Source of the DNA: Opitutales bacterium
Lineage (GTDB): Bacteria > Verrucomicrobiota > Verrucomicrobiia > Opitutales > JABSRG01
Assembly: GCA_028280845.1 (NCBI GenBank)
Contig: JANQKZ010000019.1
Location: forward strand, 124,001-188,000
Direction: 5' to 3'
Length of the DNA stretch: 64,000 nucleotides
A model generated the notes under the pieces. That model did no database searches and had not been told where the DNA came from. It saw nothing but the letters and a program-made list of their open reading frames with translations. The position numbers and the translations under genes are program-made. Below, in pieces: positions 56,712 to 64,000 of the stretch (its first letter is position 1; each line of letters opens with the position of its first letter).

Positions 56712-58187
56712 TCACCTCAAATCATCCCACCGAATATACTTACCCGTATTGTGGTAAGACTTGACCGGCTCCTTGGCGGAGGGACCATTCACCAGGGTCT
56801 TTTTACCGGAATCATCTTTCGTAAGGGTAAAGGTGTCGTAGATCTCGCCCACCGCATCGATGGCTTCGTAGCTCAGGGTTTCCTCATCCAGACGGAATCG
56901 TGAAAAGAGGGGCGTATTATCTCCGTGACGCAAGAGCTCAAAAGCTCCCTCTGTCCACTCGGAATACCGGTCCCATCCTTCAACTTTAGTCTCCCCGCGT
57001 TTCGTTGAGCTCGCCGTGACAATGGTCACCGTCTGAATTTCCTGCTCATCCCCAATCGCATAGCGGACGACGTCATCGCCAAACGAGGCACGCTGGTAAG
57101 TGTGACGATGGCCCGTGATCACGATGTCGATATCCTGCTTCTCCATCACATCCACCATGGCCAACCGCATTTTCTTGTGGCTCGGATGCTCCGTCCCCCC
57201 CACGAAGGAATACACCGGGTGGTGCATGGTCACCAGCTTCCACTTCGCATCACTGGCTTCCAGCTTTTCACTGAGCCAGGCAAGTTGCTCATCAAACACG
57301 ATCCCCGAAGAATCCAGAACAAAGATGTGCAGGTCCTCACCGTAGCGGACATCATAAACCGTTTCATGTAACCACTCGGGGAGGGCGGATTCTACGGGAA
57401 GGGCAAACTGCGGTCGCCAGATGGGGCTGACCCGTTTCTTTTCCATCATGAAGAGCTTATCATCTTCTGGATCGTCTTCGATCTTGCTCAGGTTGATGTA
57501 ATCGTGATTCCCAGACACGGGGATCGAGGGAATCATGAGATGCATGGATCCCACAGCCTCAAACCACTCCGCCCACTCCTGGTCGTAAAATGCAGTATTC
57601 ACCAGGTCGCCTCCGTGAATGGCAAAGCGGGCATCCGGGGCCACCTTCCCCGCCATATCGAAGATACGGGTGATATGAGAACGTATCCCCGTTTGGGCAT
57701 CCCCGAAAAACAGAAACTCAAAGGGCCCGGTCTCCGGCGCGGTTCGAAACTGGCGCCAGGCACTCCACTTCCCCCGGTTGCCCCGCACCCGATAGGCATA
57801 CAGGGTGTCCGGTTCCAGCCCGCTAAAGGTAACAGAGTGAAAATGCACCAGGGGCAGCCCATGGTTTTGGGGAACGGCAATGCGGTTGTCCTGCGTCCCA
57901 AAAAAATGGTCCAGCGCCAGGGGTGTCGTCACTGCCTTCCGGGTTGTGGCATTGAGGTCAAAGCGCGCATCTGAACTCGCCGGGGCAATCTGGGCGATGG
58001 CCTCCCCCACCGACATATCCGTTCGCCAGCTCACCGCGAACCCGGTCGTGGGGTCTCCCGGCAAGGTCGTCACAATCCGGTCTGGCCAGGCCGTAGCCAT
58101 TTGCCAGGGCGGGATATCCACCCCGGGATGAGCCCGAAGCGCAATGGGCAAAGATAGAATGAAGAGAAAGAAGCAAGATGGTTTCAT
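56712..58187 (-). CDS. Exported purple-acid-phosphatase-type metallophosphoesterase
   Basis: A 491-residue exported phosphatase. The start at 58187 gives MKPSCFFLFILSLPIALRAHPG. A fibronectin-III-like domain (about 30-160; VSWRTDMSVGEAIAQIA, TFSGLEPDTLYAYRVRGNRGKWS) precedes the calcineurin-like domain. All metal motifs look intact: LFFGDAQTG, IHGGDLVN, Gly226-Asn-His-Asp229, TMHHPVY and ITGHRHTYQR. This contrasts with the homologue at 43.3 kb, where the motif His is Gly. It would release phosphate from organic esters outside the cytoplasm. It shares no operon with the receptor gene, which lies upstream on the same strand with a strong terminator between. Confidence 0.9.
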   Translation of the reverse strand: MKPSCFFLFILSLPIALRAHPGVDIPPWQMATAWPDRIVTTLPGDPTTGFAVSWRTDMSVGEAIAQIAPASSDARFDLNATTRKAVTTPLALDHFFGTQDNRIAVPQNHGLPLVHFHSVTFSGLEPDTLYAYRVRGNRGKWSAWRQFRTAPETGPFEFLFFGDAQTGIRSHITRIFDMAGKVAPDARFAIHGGDLVNTAFYDQEWAEWFEAVGSMHLMIPSIPVSGNHDYINLSKIEDDPEDDKLFMMEKKRVSPIWRPQFALPVESALPEWLHETVYDVRYGEDLHIFVLDSSGIVFDEQLAWLSEKLEASDAKWKLVTMHHPVYSFVGGTEHPSHKKMRLAMVDVMEKQDIDIVITGHRHTYQRASFGDDVVRYAIGDEQEIQTVTIVTASSTKRGETKVEGWDRYSEWTEGAFELLRHGDNTPLFSRFRLDEETLSYEAIDAVGEIYDTFTLTKDDSGKKTLVNGPSAKEPVKSYHNTGKYIRWDDLR

Positions 58188-58310
58188 TGACGATAACCCG
58201 TTGTGTAGTCCGACCTTGGTCGTGGCCAGAAAGTAGAATAGAATAAGCAGATTGCGGAAAAATTGTTTCTCATCAGGCTGCGACCGAAATCGGAAACTAG
58301 GATGTAAATT

Positions 58311-58349
58311 AAAAAAAAGCCGGCCATCACACAAACATGATGGCCGGCT
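58311..58349 (-). terminator. Intrinsic terminator of the TonB receptor gene
   Basis: On the minus strand AGCCGGCCATCA and TGATGGCCGGCT form a perfect 12-bp GC-rich stem with an 8-base loop, followed immediately by a run of T residues. It is 34 bp after the receptor stop codon. This is a textbook Rho-independent terminator. Confidence 0.92.
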
Positions 58350-58382
58350 AACGACTACTACATAAAGAGAGAGTTTATTTGA

Positions 58383-61040
58383 TCAGAAGGTATACCCTAC
58401 ACCCAAGGTGTAGATCACCCCTTCAAATTCGAGCTGATCCTGGCGCTCAAGAATATCGTAATAGCGATATTGCTGCTCCTCCGTCAGGTTGATCGCGTCG
58501 AAGGTGATCTTCAGACCATTGGCGAAGCGATAACGCAGACCAAGATCGAGGCGCCCGGCACCTTCTGTAAACCGATTGTTGACCCCAGTACCAGATGGCT
58601 CCTGGAGGAAATCATCCCGGTAGTTGTAAGCCAGACGAGCTGAGAATCCTTCGTAATCATAAAACAGGATTGCGTTGTAAGTGTTTTCCGACGTCCCGGG
58701 GAAGGAAAGGGTTAACCCGGAAGCGTCGGTAAACTCGGAGTCGATGTAGGTGTAGTTGACCATCCCGCCCAAACCGGAGAACGCACCAGGCAGGTTGAAG
58801 GTCGACTGAAGGGACACCTCCACTCCGGTGATGGATGCATCCCCTCCGTTCACGAAGGTGCTCACCGTATATTCCTGAGCGGGGATTCCCAGCTCAGGGA
58901 ATTCGTAAGTTTCCATGAAGGTGGAGGCCGTGACGAAGTTCTCCACATCCTTGTGGAAGCCATTCACACTGAACATGCCCTGGCCGGCATCTCCGAAGTA
59001 ATACTCAAAACCGAGGTCATACTGCCAGGCCATGAAGGGATCCAAGCCGGGATTCCCAGTTTCGATTTCGGCGTCATCCGCGTCAATCGAGGCCGAAGGG
59101 GCCATTTCCCGAATGCGAGGACGGGTCATCGCCTGCGTGATCGCACCTCTGAACAAGAAGTTCGTGTTCGCCGGAGAAACGACAATGTTAAAGGAAGGCA
59201 GGGCCTTGGTGTAATCCGTATTCAGCGGGCTGCTGAAGTCGTCGATCGTCGTATCCACGCCACCCGGCGTGTAAAGAATGGAAGTCCGGCCGATTCCGTC
59301 GACCTTGGTATTCACCACACGAACACCAAAGTTTCCGCGGACCGAAACGTTATCCGACTGGTTGTCGAAATTGGCCATCAGGTAACCGGCCAGGGTCTCT
59401 TCCACCACATCGTAGAAGTTGCCATCGTTAAAGGTGATGGGGTTACTCAGCGGATATTGATCCAACAGAGAGATGGGGTTCACCACTTGCCATTCCTGCA
59501 GGAAACCTTCAGGTCCCTGCCCAAACCCAAAGGGCTCACCCTTACCGAAGGCCCAGTTGTTGTCTCCATCCGCAAAAGTGATGTCGTCTCCATTAGGTTT
59601 TTGCAGCGGTGCGGTTTCGCGGCCCTGTCGACGAACAAACTGGGTATCACTCCAGCGGACGCCGGCGGCAACCGAGGTGATGAATCCCCATTCCGTCTCG
59701 CGGTCGGCATCGAGGGTAAAGACGTTTTCCTCATAGCTGATAATCCGCTTCTGCTGGGAGAGGTCCTGCAGGGGCATGTCGGAAAGGGCCAAGTCAAAGG
59801 TCGGGCTGTCGAGTAGCGGACGACGGAAATCCTGGGTGTAATCATAAGTGGACGCTCCATCCCGATTTTCCCGGAATCGAGCCCGGGCTTCGAGGAAGTC
59901 TTCCGCGCCATCGCTAAAGCTGTACTCCCCGCGAACCGTCCAAGTGCCATTATCCCATTCCAGACCACCGCCGATGGTGTTGGAATCCACTTCCGTGTCG
60001 CGGAAACGGGTGTCCATTTCCGTCCGGTGACGGGAGAATTCACCGGCGAGAAGGGTCCCATCGGCACTCGCGGTCCCGGAGGCCAGATCGACCCCATTCC
60101 GGTCCCAGGTGAGCTGCAGGCGGGCCCGCTCCTCATCCCGTTGTTCCCGGGTGAAGTAACTTTTGGTAAAGAACTCCAACTCCGGGTTGATCATCCACTG
60201 GAAGTTTACATTGAGGTTCGTCCGTGGGTTGTCCCCGGCCCGGATATCAAAACGGGAGCGAGCATTAAAAGCTGAGCTTCCCAGTTCTGCCGGAAAGTTA
60301 CGGAGTTCATCTTCCACCAGGAGAAAGCCGTTGCCTTCAATTTTGTCCACACGCCGGTCACGGTCTTCATGCGTAATCCCAACCAGGATACCCATCGTGC
60401 CGTTATTGAAGGTGTTCCCATAGAGGGCATTCAACTTATACTGTGGATCATCCTTATACTTGGACCAGGTATAAGTACCATTGGCCGCCCAGGTCAGGCC
60501 GCCAAAGTCGAGGGGGTCTTTTGTATTCAAACGCACAATACCGCCCACTCCACCTTCAACGTCAGCCGCGGTGGGTGACTTTACCACTTCAATCGAGGAA
60601 ATAAGGTCGGAAGAAAAGACTGACATCTGCGCGTCCCGCTCCGGAGCATTGTCGTCTGCTGTCACCATCGAGGACCGACCGTCCAGCTCGACACGGGTGA
60701 AGTTCGGGGAAAGGCCACGAACCGAAACTTTCTCCCCTTCACCGTTGGTCCGGGTAATGCTTACCCCGGTGATCCGTTGAATGGCTTCCGACACGTTCTG
60801 GTCGGGAAACTGTCCCATTTCTTCCGAGTTGATCGTATCGATCACCTGGTTGGCTTCTCGCTTCTCTTCAATCGATTGCGCCAGGGAACTGCCGAATCCA
60901 ACCGACACCATGGTCTCCAGCGTTTCAATGTTATCTTCTTCAGAATTCGAGGTTGTCTGGGCATCTACCACCAGGGTGGATACCAGCGCCATGAGCATTC
61001 CGCCCAGCGCGAGTCTAGTGAGGGGCTGTTTTGTTTTCAT
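58383..61040 (-). CDS. TonB-dependent outer-membrane receptor
   Basis: An 885-residue receptor. The start at 61040 (MKTKQPLTRLALGGMLMALVS) gives a normal signal; four extra residues are open upstream. The plug is conventional: EKREANQVIDTINSEEMGQF, NVSEAIQRITGVSITRTNGEGEKVSVRGLSPNFTRVELDGR and SSIEVVKSPTADVEGGVGGIVRLNTKDPL. The barrel ends GVIYTLGVGYTF with the C-terminal aromatic. It belongs to the long TBDT group that imports glycans in marine bacteria. It is divergent from a signal-less sulfatase and an MFS transporter, and three LacI-type operator candidates lie in the shared promoter region. No SusD homologue is present. Confidence 0.94.
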   Translation of the reverse strand: MKTKQPLTRLALGGMLMALVSTLVVDAQTTSNSEEDNIETLETMVSVGFGSSLAQSIEEKREANQVIDTINSEEMGQFPDQNVSEAIQRITGVSITRTNGEGEKVSVRGLSPNFTRVELDGRSSMVTADDNAPERDAQMSVFSSDLISSIEVVKSPTAADVEGGVGGIVRLNTKDPLDFGGLTWAANGTYTWSKYKDDPQYKLNALYGNTFNNGTMGILVGITHEDRDRRVDKIEGNGFLLVEDELRNFPAELGSSAFNARSRFDIRAGDNPRTNLNVNFQWMINPELEFFTKSYFTREQRDEERARLQLTWDRNGVDLASGTASADGTLLAGEFSRHRTEMDTRFRDTEVDSNTIGGGLEWDNGTWTVRGEYSFSDGAEDFLEARARFRENRDGASTYDYTQDFRRPLLDSPTFDLALSDMPLQDLSQQKRIISYEENVFTLDADRETEWGFITSVAAGVRWSDTQFVRRQGRETAPLQKPNGDDITFADGDNNWAFGKGEPFGFGQGPEGFLQEWQVVNPISLLDQYPLSNPITFNDGNFYDVVEETLAGYLMANFDNQSDNVSVRGNFGVRVVNTKVDGIGRTSILYTPGGVDTTIDDFSSPLNTDYTKALPSFNIVVSPANTNFLFRGAITQAMTRPRIREMAPSASIDADDAEIETGNPGLDPFMAWQYDLGFEYYFGDAGQGMFSVNGFHKDVENFVTASTFMETYEFPELGIPAQEYTVSTFVNGGDASITGVEVSLQSTFNLPGAFSGLGGMVNYTYIDSEFTDASGLTLSFPGTSENTYNAILFYDYEGFSARLAYNYRDDFLQEPSGTGVNNRFTEGAGRLDLGLRYRFANGLKITFDAINLTEEQQYRYYDILERQDQLEFEGVIYTLGVGYTF

Positions 61041-61160
61041 GAGATGTACCAATTTTGAGTAGTGGGTCGTTTACCGACTTGGTGATCGGTTTGAGCCGTC
61101 AGAAGACGAGTCAGCTTGTGGTTGTAGAGAGATTCAATTTTGGGGCAGAACTATTTTCCA

Positions 61161-61185
61161 TGTAACTGTTGCGCAGTGTGTTACA
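61161..61185. promoter_or_regulatory. Candidate LacI-type operator on the receptor side
   Basis: TGTAAC-T-GTTGCG matches the palindrome except for its last base. A second half-site, GTTACA, lies at 61180-61185, so the two half-sites may extend the binding region. It is about 121 bp upstream of the TonB receptor start on that strand. Confidence 0.4.
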
Positions 61186-61290
61186 AAAGCGTGACAGAAC
61201 ATAAGCTTCCACTGAAGTTGGAGATAGGGTCATCGGTGAAATGCGGTATTATGCTGACCCCGTCCGGAGTCTTTAGCCAAACCCCGTCCA

Positions 61291-61333
61291 TGAAACCGTT
61301 ACATAGGAGATCATAATAAATGTAACCGTTTCA
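61291..61333. promoter_or_regulatory. Two exact LacI-type operators three helical turns apart
   Basis: TGAAAC-C-GTTACA at 61291-61303 and TGTAAC-C-GTTTCA at 61321-61333 both fit TGNAAC-N-GTTNCA without mismatch. Their centres are 30 bp apart, close to three turns of DNA, as expected for cooperative binding on one face. They lie about 70-113 bp before the sulfatase start and could also act on the receptor. Confidence 0.7.
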
Positions 61334-61403
61334 AGGCATAGAACTGGCAAGCAGCGGAGGGGTAGCTAAGCTGTGGCATACCTTTCTACGATAGTTCCCC
61401 TTC

Positions 61404-62882
61404 ATGCGTGCAGTACTCGTCTTATTCGATTCCCTCAACCGGAAATGGCTTTCTCCCTATGGTGGCAATCCGAATGATACCCCCAATTTCCAACGGCTCG
61501 CCGGGCGGGCGGTAACCTTTGACCAGTCATATGTCTGCAGCATGCCTTGTATGCCCGCCCGACGCGACTTGCATACGGGCCGGCCCGATTTTCTGCACCG
61601 ACCATGGGGGCCTCTGGAGCCCTTCGACGCGTCGTTTCCCGATATCCTGAAACAGAACAACATCGCCTCTCATCTCATCACGGACCACTATCATTACTTT
61701 GAAGAGGGCGGACAAAACTATCATACCAAATACCAGACATGGGATTTCATCCGCGGGCAGGAAGGCGATCCCTGGATACCCGATTTTCGTGAAGATAAAG
61801 ACCTTCCCCCACATGACCAACGGGGAGGTCGACCAGATCAACAAATCCAGGACCTGATCAATCGGAAACAAACCGGCAGGCCCGGGCAACACACCCAGAC
61901 CTTATGCTTTGATGCGGCCGAGGCCTTTCTTCAACGCCATGCAGAAACAGACCATTGGTTCCTCCAGATTGAATGCTTCGATCCGCATGAGCCCTTTTTT
62001 GCCGAACAGGAAACACCCGGCCCGGATCAAGATCCGGTCACATGCGATTGGCCAAAGTATGGGCATGTGGATAAAACCGGGCAACGAGGCCTTATCGAAA
62101 AATATCGCGCGGCCTACGGAAACCTCCTTCGCCAATGCGATGCGTCTCTTGGGCGAATTCTGGATCACTTTGACCGGCACAATCTTTGGGAAGACACCAT
62201 GCTGATCGTGGGAACCGACCACGGCTTCCTCCTCGGGGAACACGACCACCTCGCCAAAAATGTCATGCCTCTATGGGAAGAGATCGCCCATACGCCCCTG
62301 TTTGTTTGGGATCCACGGACCCCTGACGCATCCGGACAACGCAGAGACGGGTTGACCCAGATCATCGACTGGGCCCCCACCCTGCTCAACTTTTTCCAGC
62401 TCCCAGTCCCCGATTCCATGCTGGGGAAGCCCCTCCATTCCCTTATTCAGAACGGAACCCCGGTACGTGATGCCGCCATCTTCGGCTATTTCGGCCTGTA
62501 TGCCAATGTGACCGATGGTCGCTACGTCTATATGCGATCCCGCGTGAGCCAACAGGATGTGCCACTCTATGCCTACACTCTGGATCCGGCTCACATGGCA
62601 AGACGATATCCACAGGAGGTCTTACAGAGCGCCGAATACCACCCCGGTTTTTCCTTTACTCAGGGTATTCCTCTCATGCGCTACCAGATCGACACTGTCT
62701 ACGAGGATCCCTCTCAGCTCTGGGGGACCCTGCTGTATGACTTAACTACCGATCCGGCTCAAAGGAATCCGATCCGGAATGTCGAGGTAGAAGACCGCCT
62801 GCAGCGGTCCCTGGCTGATTTCATGCGAACGTGTGAAGCCCCTCCGGAACAGTGGGATTCTCTTAAGGTTCGACAAGCCTGA
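61404..62882 (+). CDS. S1-family sulfatase without signal peptide
   Basis: A 492-residue Cys-type sulfatase starting MRAVLVLFDSLNRKWLSPYGG, which is the first metal strand of the fold, with Asp9 in place of the usual Asp-Asp pair; there is no room for a signal peptide. The maturation motif is Cys49-Met-Pro-Ala-Arg53 and the distal metal motif is LIVGTDHGFLLGEHDHLAKN. It is divergent from the TonB receptor and followed by an MFS transporter 41 bp later. Two exact LacI-type operators precede it. Together this again suggests import of a sulfated sugar followed by cytoplasmic desulfation. Confidence 0.92.
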   Translation: MRAVLVLFDSLNRKWLSPYGGNPNDTPNFQRLAGRAVTFDQSYVCSMPCMPARRDLHTGRPDFLHRPWGPLEPFDASFPDILKQNNIASHLITDHYHYFEEGGQNYHTKYQTWDFIRGQEGDPWIPDFREDKDLPPHDQRGGRPDQQIQDLINRKQTGRPGQHTQTLCFDAAEAFLQRHAETDHWFLQIECFDPHEPFFAEQETPGPDQDPVTCDWPKYGHVDKTGQRGLIEKYRAAYGNLLRQCDASLGRILDHFDRHNLWEDTMLIVGTDHGFLLGEHDHLAKNVMPLWEEIAHTPLFVWDPRTPDASGQRRDGLTQIIDWAPTLLNFFQLPVPDSMLGKPLHSLIQNGTPVRDAAIFGYFGLYANVTDGRYVYMRSRVSQQDVPLYAYTLDPAHMARRYPQEVLQSAEYHPGFSFTQGIPLMRYQIDTVYEDPSQLWGTLLYDLTTDPAQRNPIRNVEVEDRLQRSLADFMRTCEAPPEQWDSLKVRQA

Positions 62883-62923
62883 CCCCCTACTGAAAGGCTA
62901 ATTCACACCTGTTACCCTCACCC

Positions 62924-64000
62924 ATGTCCAAGGACCATAATCTGGAAGAACCCGCCACAAAGCAACGTGCTCGCTGGCCCCTGATTCTGATTTTCGCGCT
63001 GATGTGGTTTGGGGTAAGTTTCAATTCTTCGATGTCGGGCTATATGTTGCCCACCACGATCGAGAGAATTACACCGGACCCTTTTGTTATTGGCCTCATC
63101 CTCGCCTTAAACCCGCTCTTCGGATTCATCGCCCAGCCGCTTGTTGGCGTGCTCAGCGACCATATCTGGACCCCTCTCGGCCGCCGCGCATTCTTCATCA
63201 TTGTCTGCGCCCCGATGATTGCGGTCTCACTCATCTTCCTTCCCCGAGTGGATGTCCTGTGGCAGCTCATCATCCTGGTCGTCATTTTCGAGTTTTGCCA
63301 TGACATGGTGATCGGTTCCGACCACCCCCTCTTGGCCGACCTGATCCCGCCCGAGCAACGCCTGTTTGTCAGTGGTATTATCCTCACCGCTAAGGAGGTC
63401 GGGTCCATGGTCATGCTATTCGTCGGGATGAACATCATCCTCGACCGCTTTGGAGATAATGCGACCTACGCCTTCGGCGCAGCCTCCGTCCTCCTCTTCA
63501 TCATGCTGCCGGCCTTTTTCCTCAATGAGAAGCCGGTCGTCAAAAAGGATCGCCCGAAGCTGACCCCCAAACGCTACATCTCCGACTTTATCAGCCGCCC
63601 CATGCTGCGTCGCCTTGGGTTGATGAACTTTCTTCACGCTCTCTTTGATAACCTGATCAAAACCTTCGTCGTCCTCTTCGCCATCCAGTCCATTGGGATT
63701 ACCCGGCCTGAATTCGGCACCCAGTGGATGATCACCCATGTCATTGCCCTCGCCCTGGCTATCCCCACCGGGATTTTTATTGAGCGCAAACTCCCCAAAC
63801 ACATCGCCCTCGCTATCGGTTTCGGCTTTGGCATGATCGCTTGCGTCCTTGCTCTGCGCGCAGACTCCCTCGACGACATCGGCATGATCGCTATCTTTTT
63901 TGGCCTCAACACCATGATCAAAGAGACCACCATCAAACCTTTTTTCACCGAGTATTTCCCCAGCGACCTTATCGGCCAACTCTCCGGGGCCATTAATATT
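62924..64000 (+). CDS. MFS transporter, partial at window end
   Basis: The frame opens at ATG 62924 (MSKDHNLEEPATKQRARWPL) and remains open for 359 codons to the last base, so its C-terminus is outside the window. At least nine membrane segments are visible. The MFS motif A appears as GVLSDHIWTPLGRRAFFII after TM2, resembling the GPH/SLC45 sugar transporter groups. It begins 41 bp after a signal-less sulfatase, the third transporter in this window with such a neighbour. It is likely the inner-membrane importer for the sugar taken up by the TonB receptor at 58.4 kb. Confidence 0.88.
   Translation, partial: MSKDHNLEEPATKQRARWPLILIFALMWFGVSFNSSMSGYMLPTTIERITPDPFVIGLILALNPLFGFIAQPLVGVLSDHIWTPLGRRAFFIIVCAPMIAVSLIFLPRVDVLWQLIILVVIFEFCHDMVIGSDHPLLADLIPPEQRLFVSGIILTAKEVGSMVMLFVGMNIILDRFGDNATYAFGAASVLLFIMLPAFFLNEKPVVKKDRPKLTPKRYISDFISRPMLRRLGLMNFLHALFDNLIKTFVVLFAIQSIGITRPEFGTQWMITHVIALALAIPTGIFIERKLPKHIALAIGFGFGMIACVLALRADSLDDIGMIAIFFGLNTMIKETTIKPFFTEYFPSDLIGQLSGAINI

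Larger units (their letters stand above)
61041..61403. other. Divergent promoter region with operator cluster
   Basis: 363 bases without a gene lie between the TonB receptor and a sulfatase transcribed away from it. They hold three candidate LacI-type sites (61161, 61291 and 61321). I see no hairpin terminator or riboswitch-like structure in it. Confidence 0.55.

Noticed and set aside
58953-59816. Plus-strand open frame of 287 codons
   Set aside because: It is a shadow of the TonB receptor, whose plug and barrel motifs are continuous on the minus strand.

Overview
The window looks like a chromosomal segment of a polysaccharide-degrading member of the Verrucomicrobiota, probably class Opitutae. 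This placement is inferred from gene content: many Cys-type sulfatases, TonB-dependent receptors without SusD partners, a G8 protein with a Trp/Tyr-rich C-terminus, rhamnosidases of two families, and start codons mostly without a clear Shine-Dalgarno sequence. I saw no rRNA, tRNA or CRISPR array.

Layout. 0.3-7.4 kb is a TetR-controlled efflux operon: regulator, outer-membrane lipoprotein, membrane-fusion protein, RND permease and a six-TM ABC-type membrane protein without an ATPase. 7.5-13 kb, on the minus strand, holds a divergent alkaline phosphatase, a GH78-type rhamnosidase and a secreted sulfatase. 13-18.5 kb holds a two-thioredoxin-domain protein, a MIP channel, KatG and an AraC regulator. 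18.7-32.1 kb is a carbohydrate cluster: a glucuronidase-like hydrolase, a secreted sulfatase, a large TonB receptor, a GPH-type symporter, two sulfatases without signal peptides and a cytoplasmic GH5-like enzyme. Fragments of a second AraC gene and of another sulfatase show past duplication here. 32.2-36.9 kb carries an adenine-deaminase homologue and a G8/beta-helix protein. 37-41.7 kb pairs a secreted sulfatase with a GH106-type rhamnosidase. 41.7-45.7 kb is a small island: a RAYT transposase with an internal stop, REP-like palindromes and a VapBC-type toxin-antitoxin pair, then a phosphatase. 45.7-50.2 kb shows a propeller-type protein and a SASA/CE6 esterase separated by an inserted DEAD-box helicase that is flanked by direct repeats of the junction. 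50.3-64 kb carries a LacI regulator, a signal-less sulfatase with an SSS symporter, another glucuronidase-like hydrolase, a second phosphatase, a second TonB receptor, and a further signal-less sulfatase with an MFS transporter that runs off the window.

How the genes may work together. Secreted sulfatases and rhamnosidases (GH78, GH106) would attack a sulfated, rhamnose-containing, probably algal polysaccharide outside the inner membrane. TonB receptors bring oligomers across the outer membrane. Three inner-membrane symporters each sit next to one or two sulfatases that have no signal peptide, which suggests that still-sulfated sugars are imported and desulfated in the cytoplasm. A 13-bp palindrome of the form TGNAAC-N-GTTNCA occurs upstream of the LacI gene, the TonB receptor/sulfatase pair at 61 kb, the sulfatase-GH106 pair at 37 kb and, with one mismatch, the 45.4 kb divergent promoter. 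It may tie these scattered genes into one LacI-type regulon.
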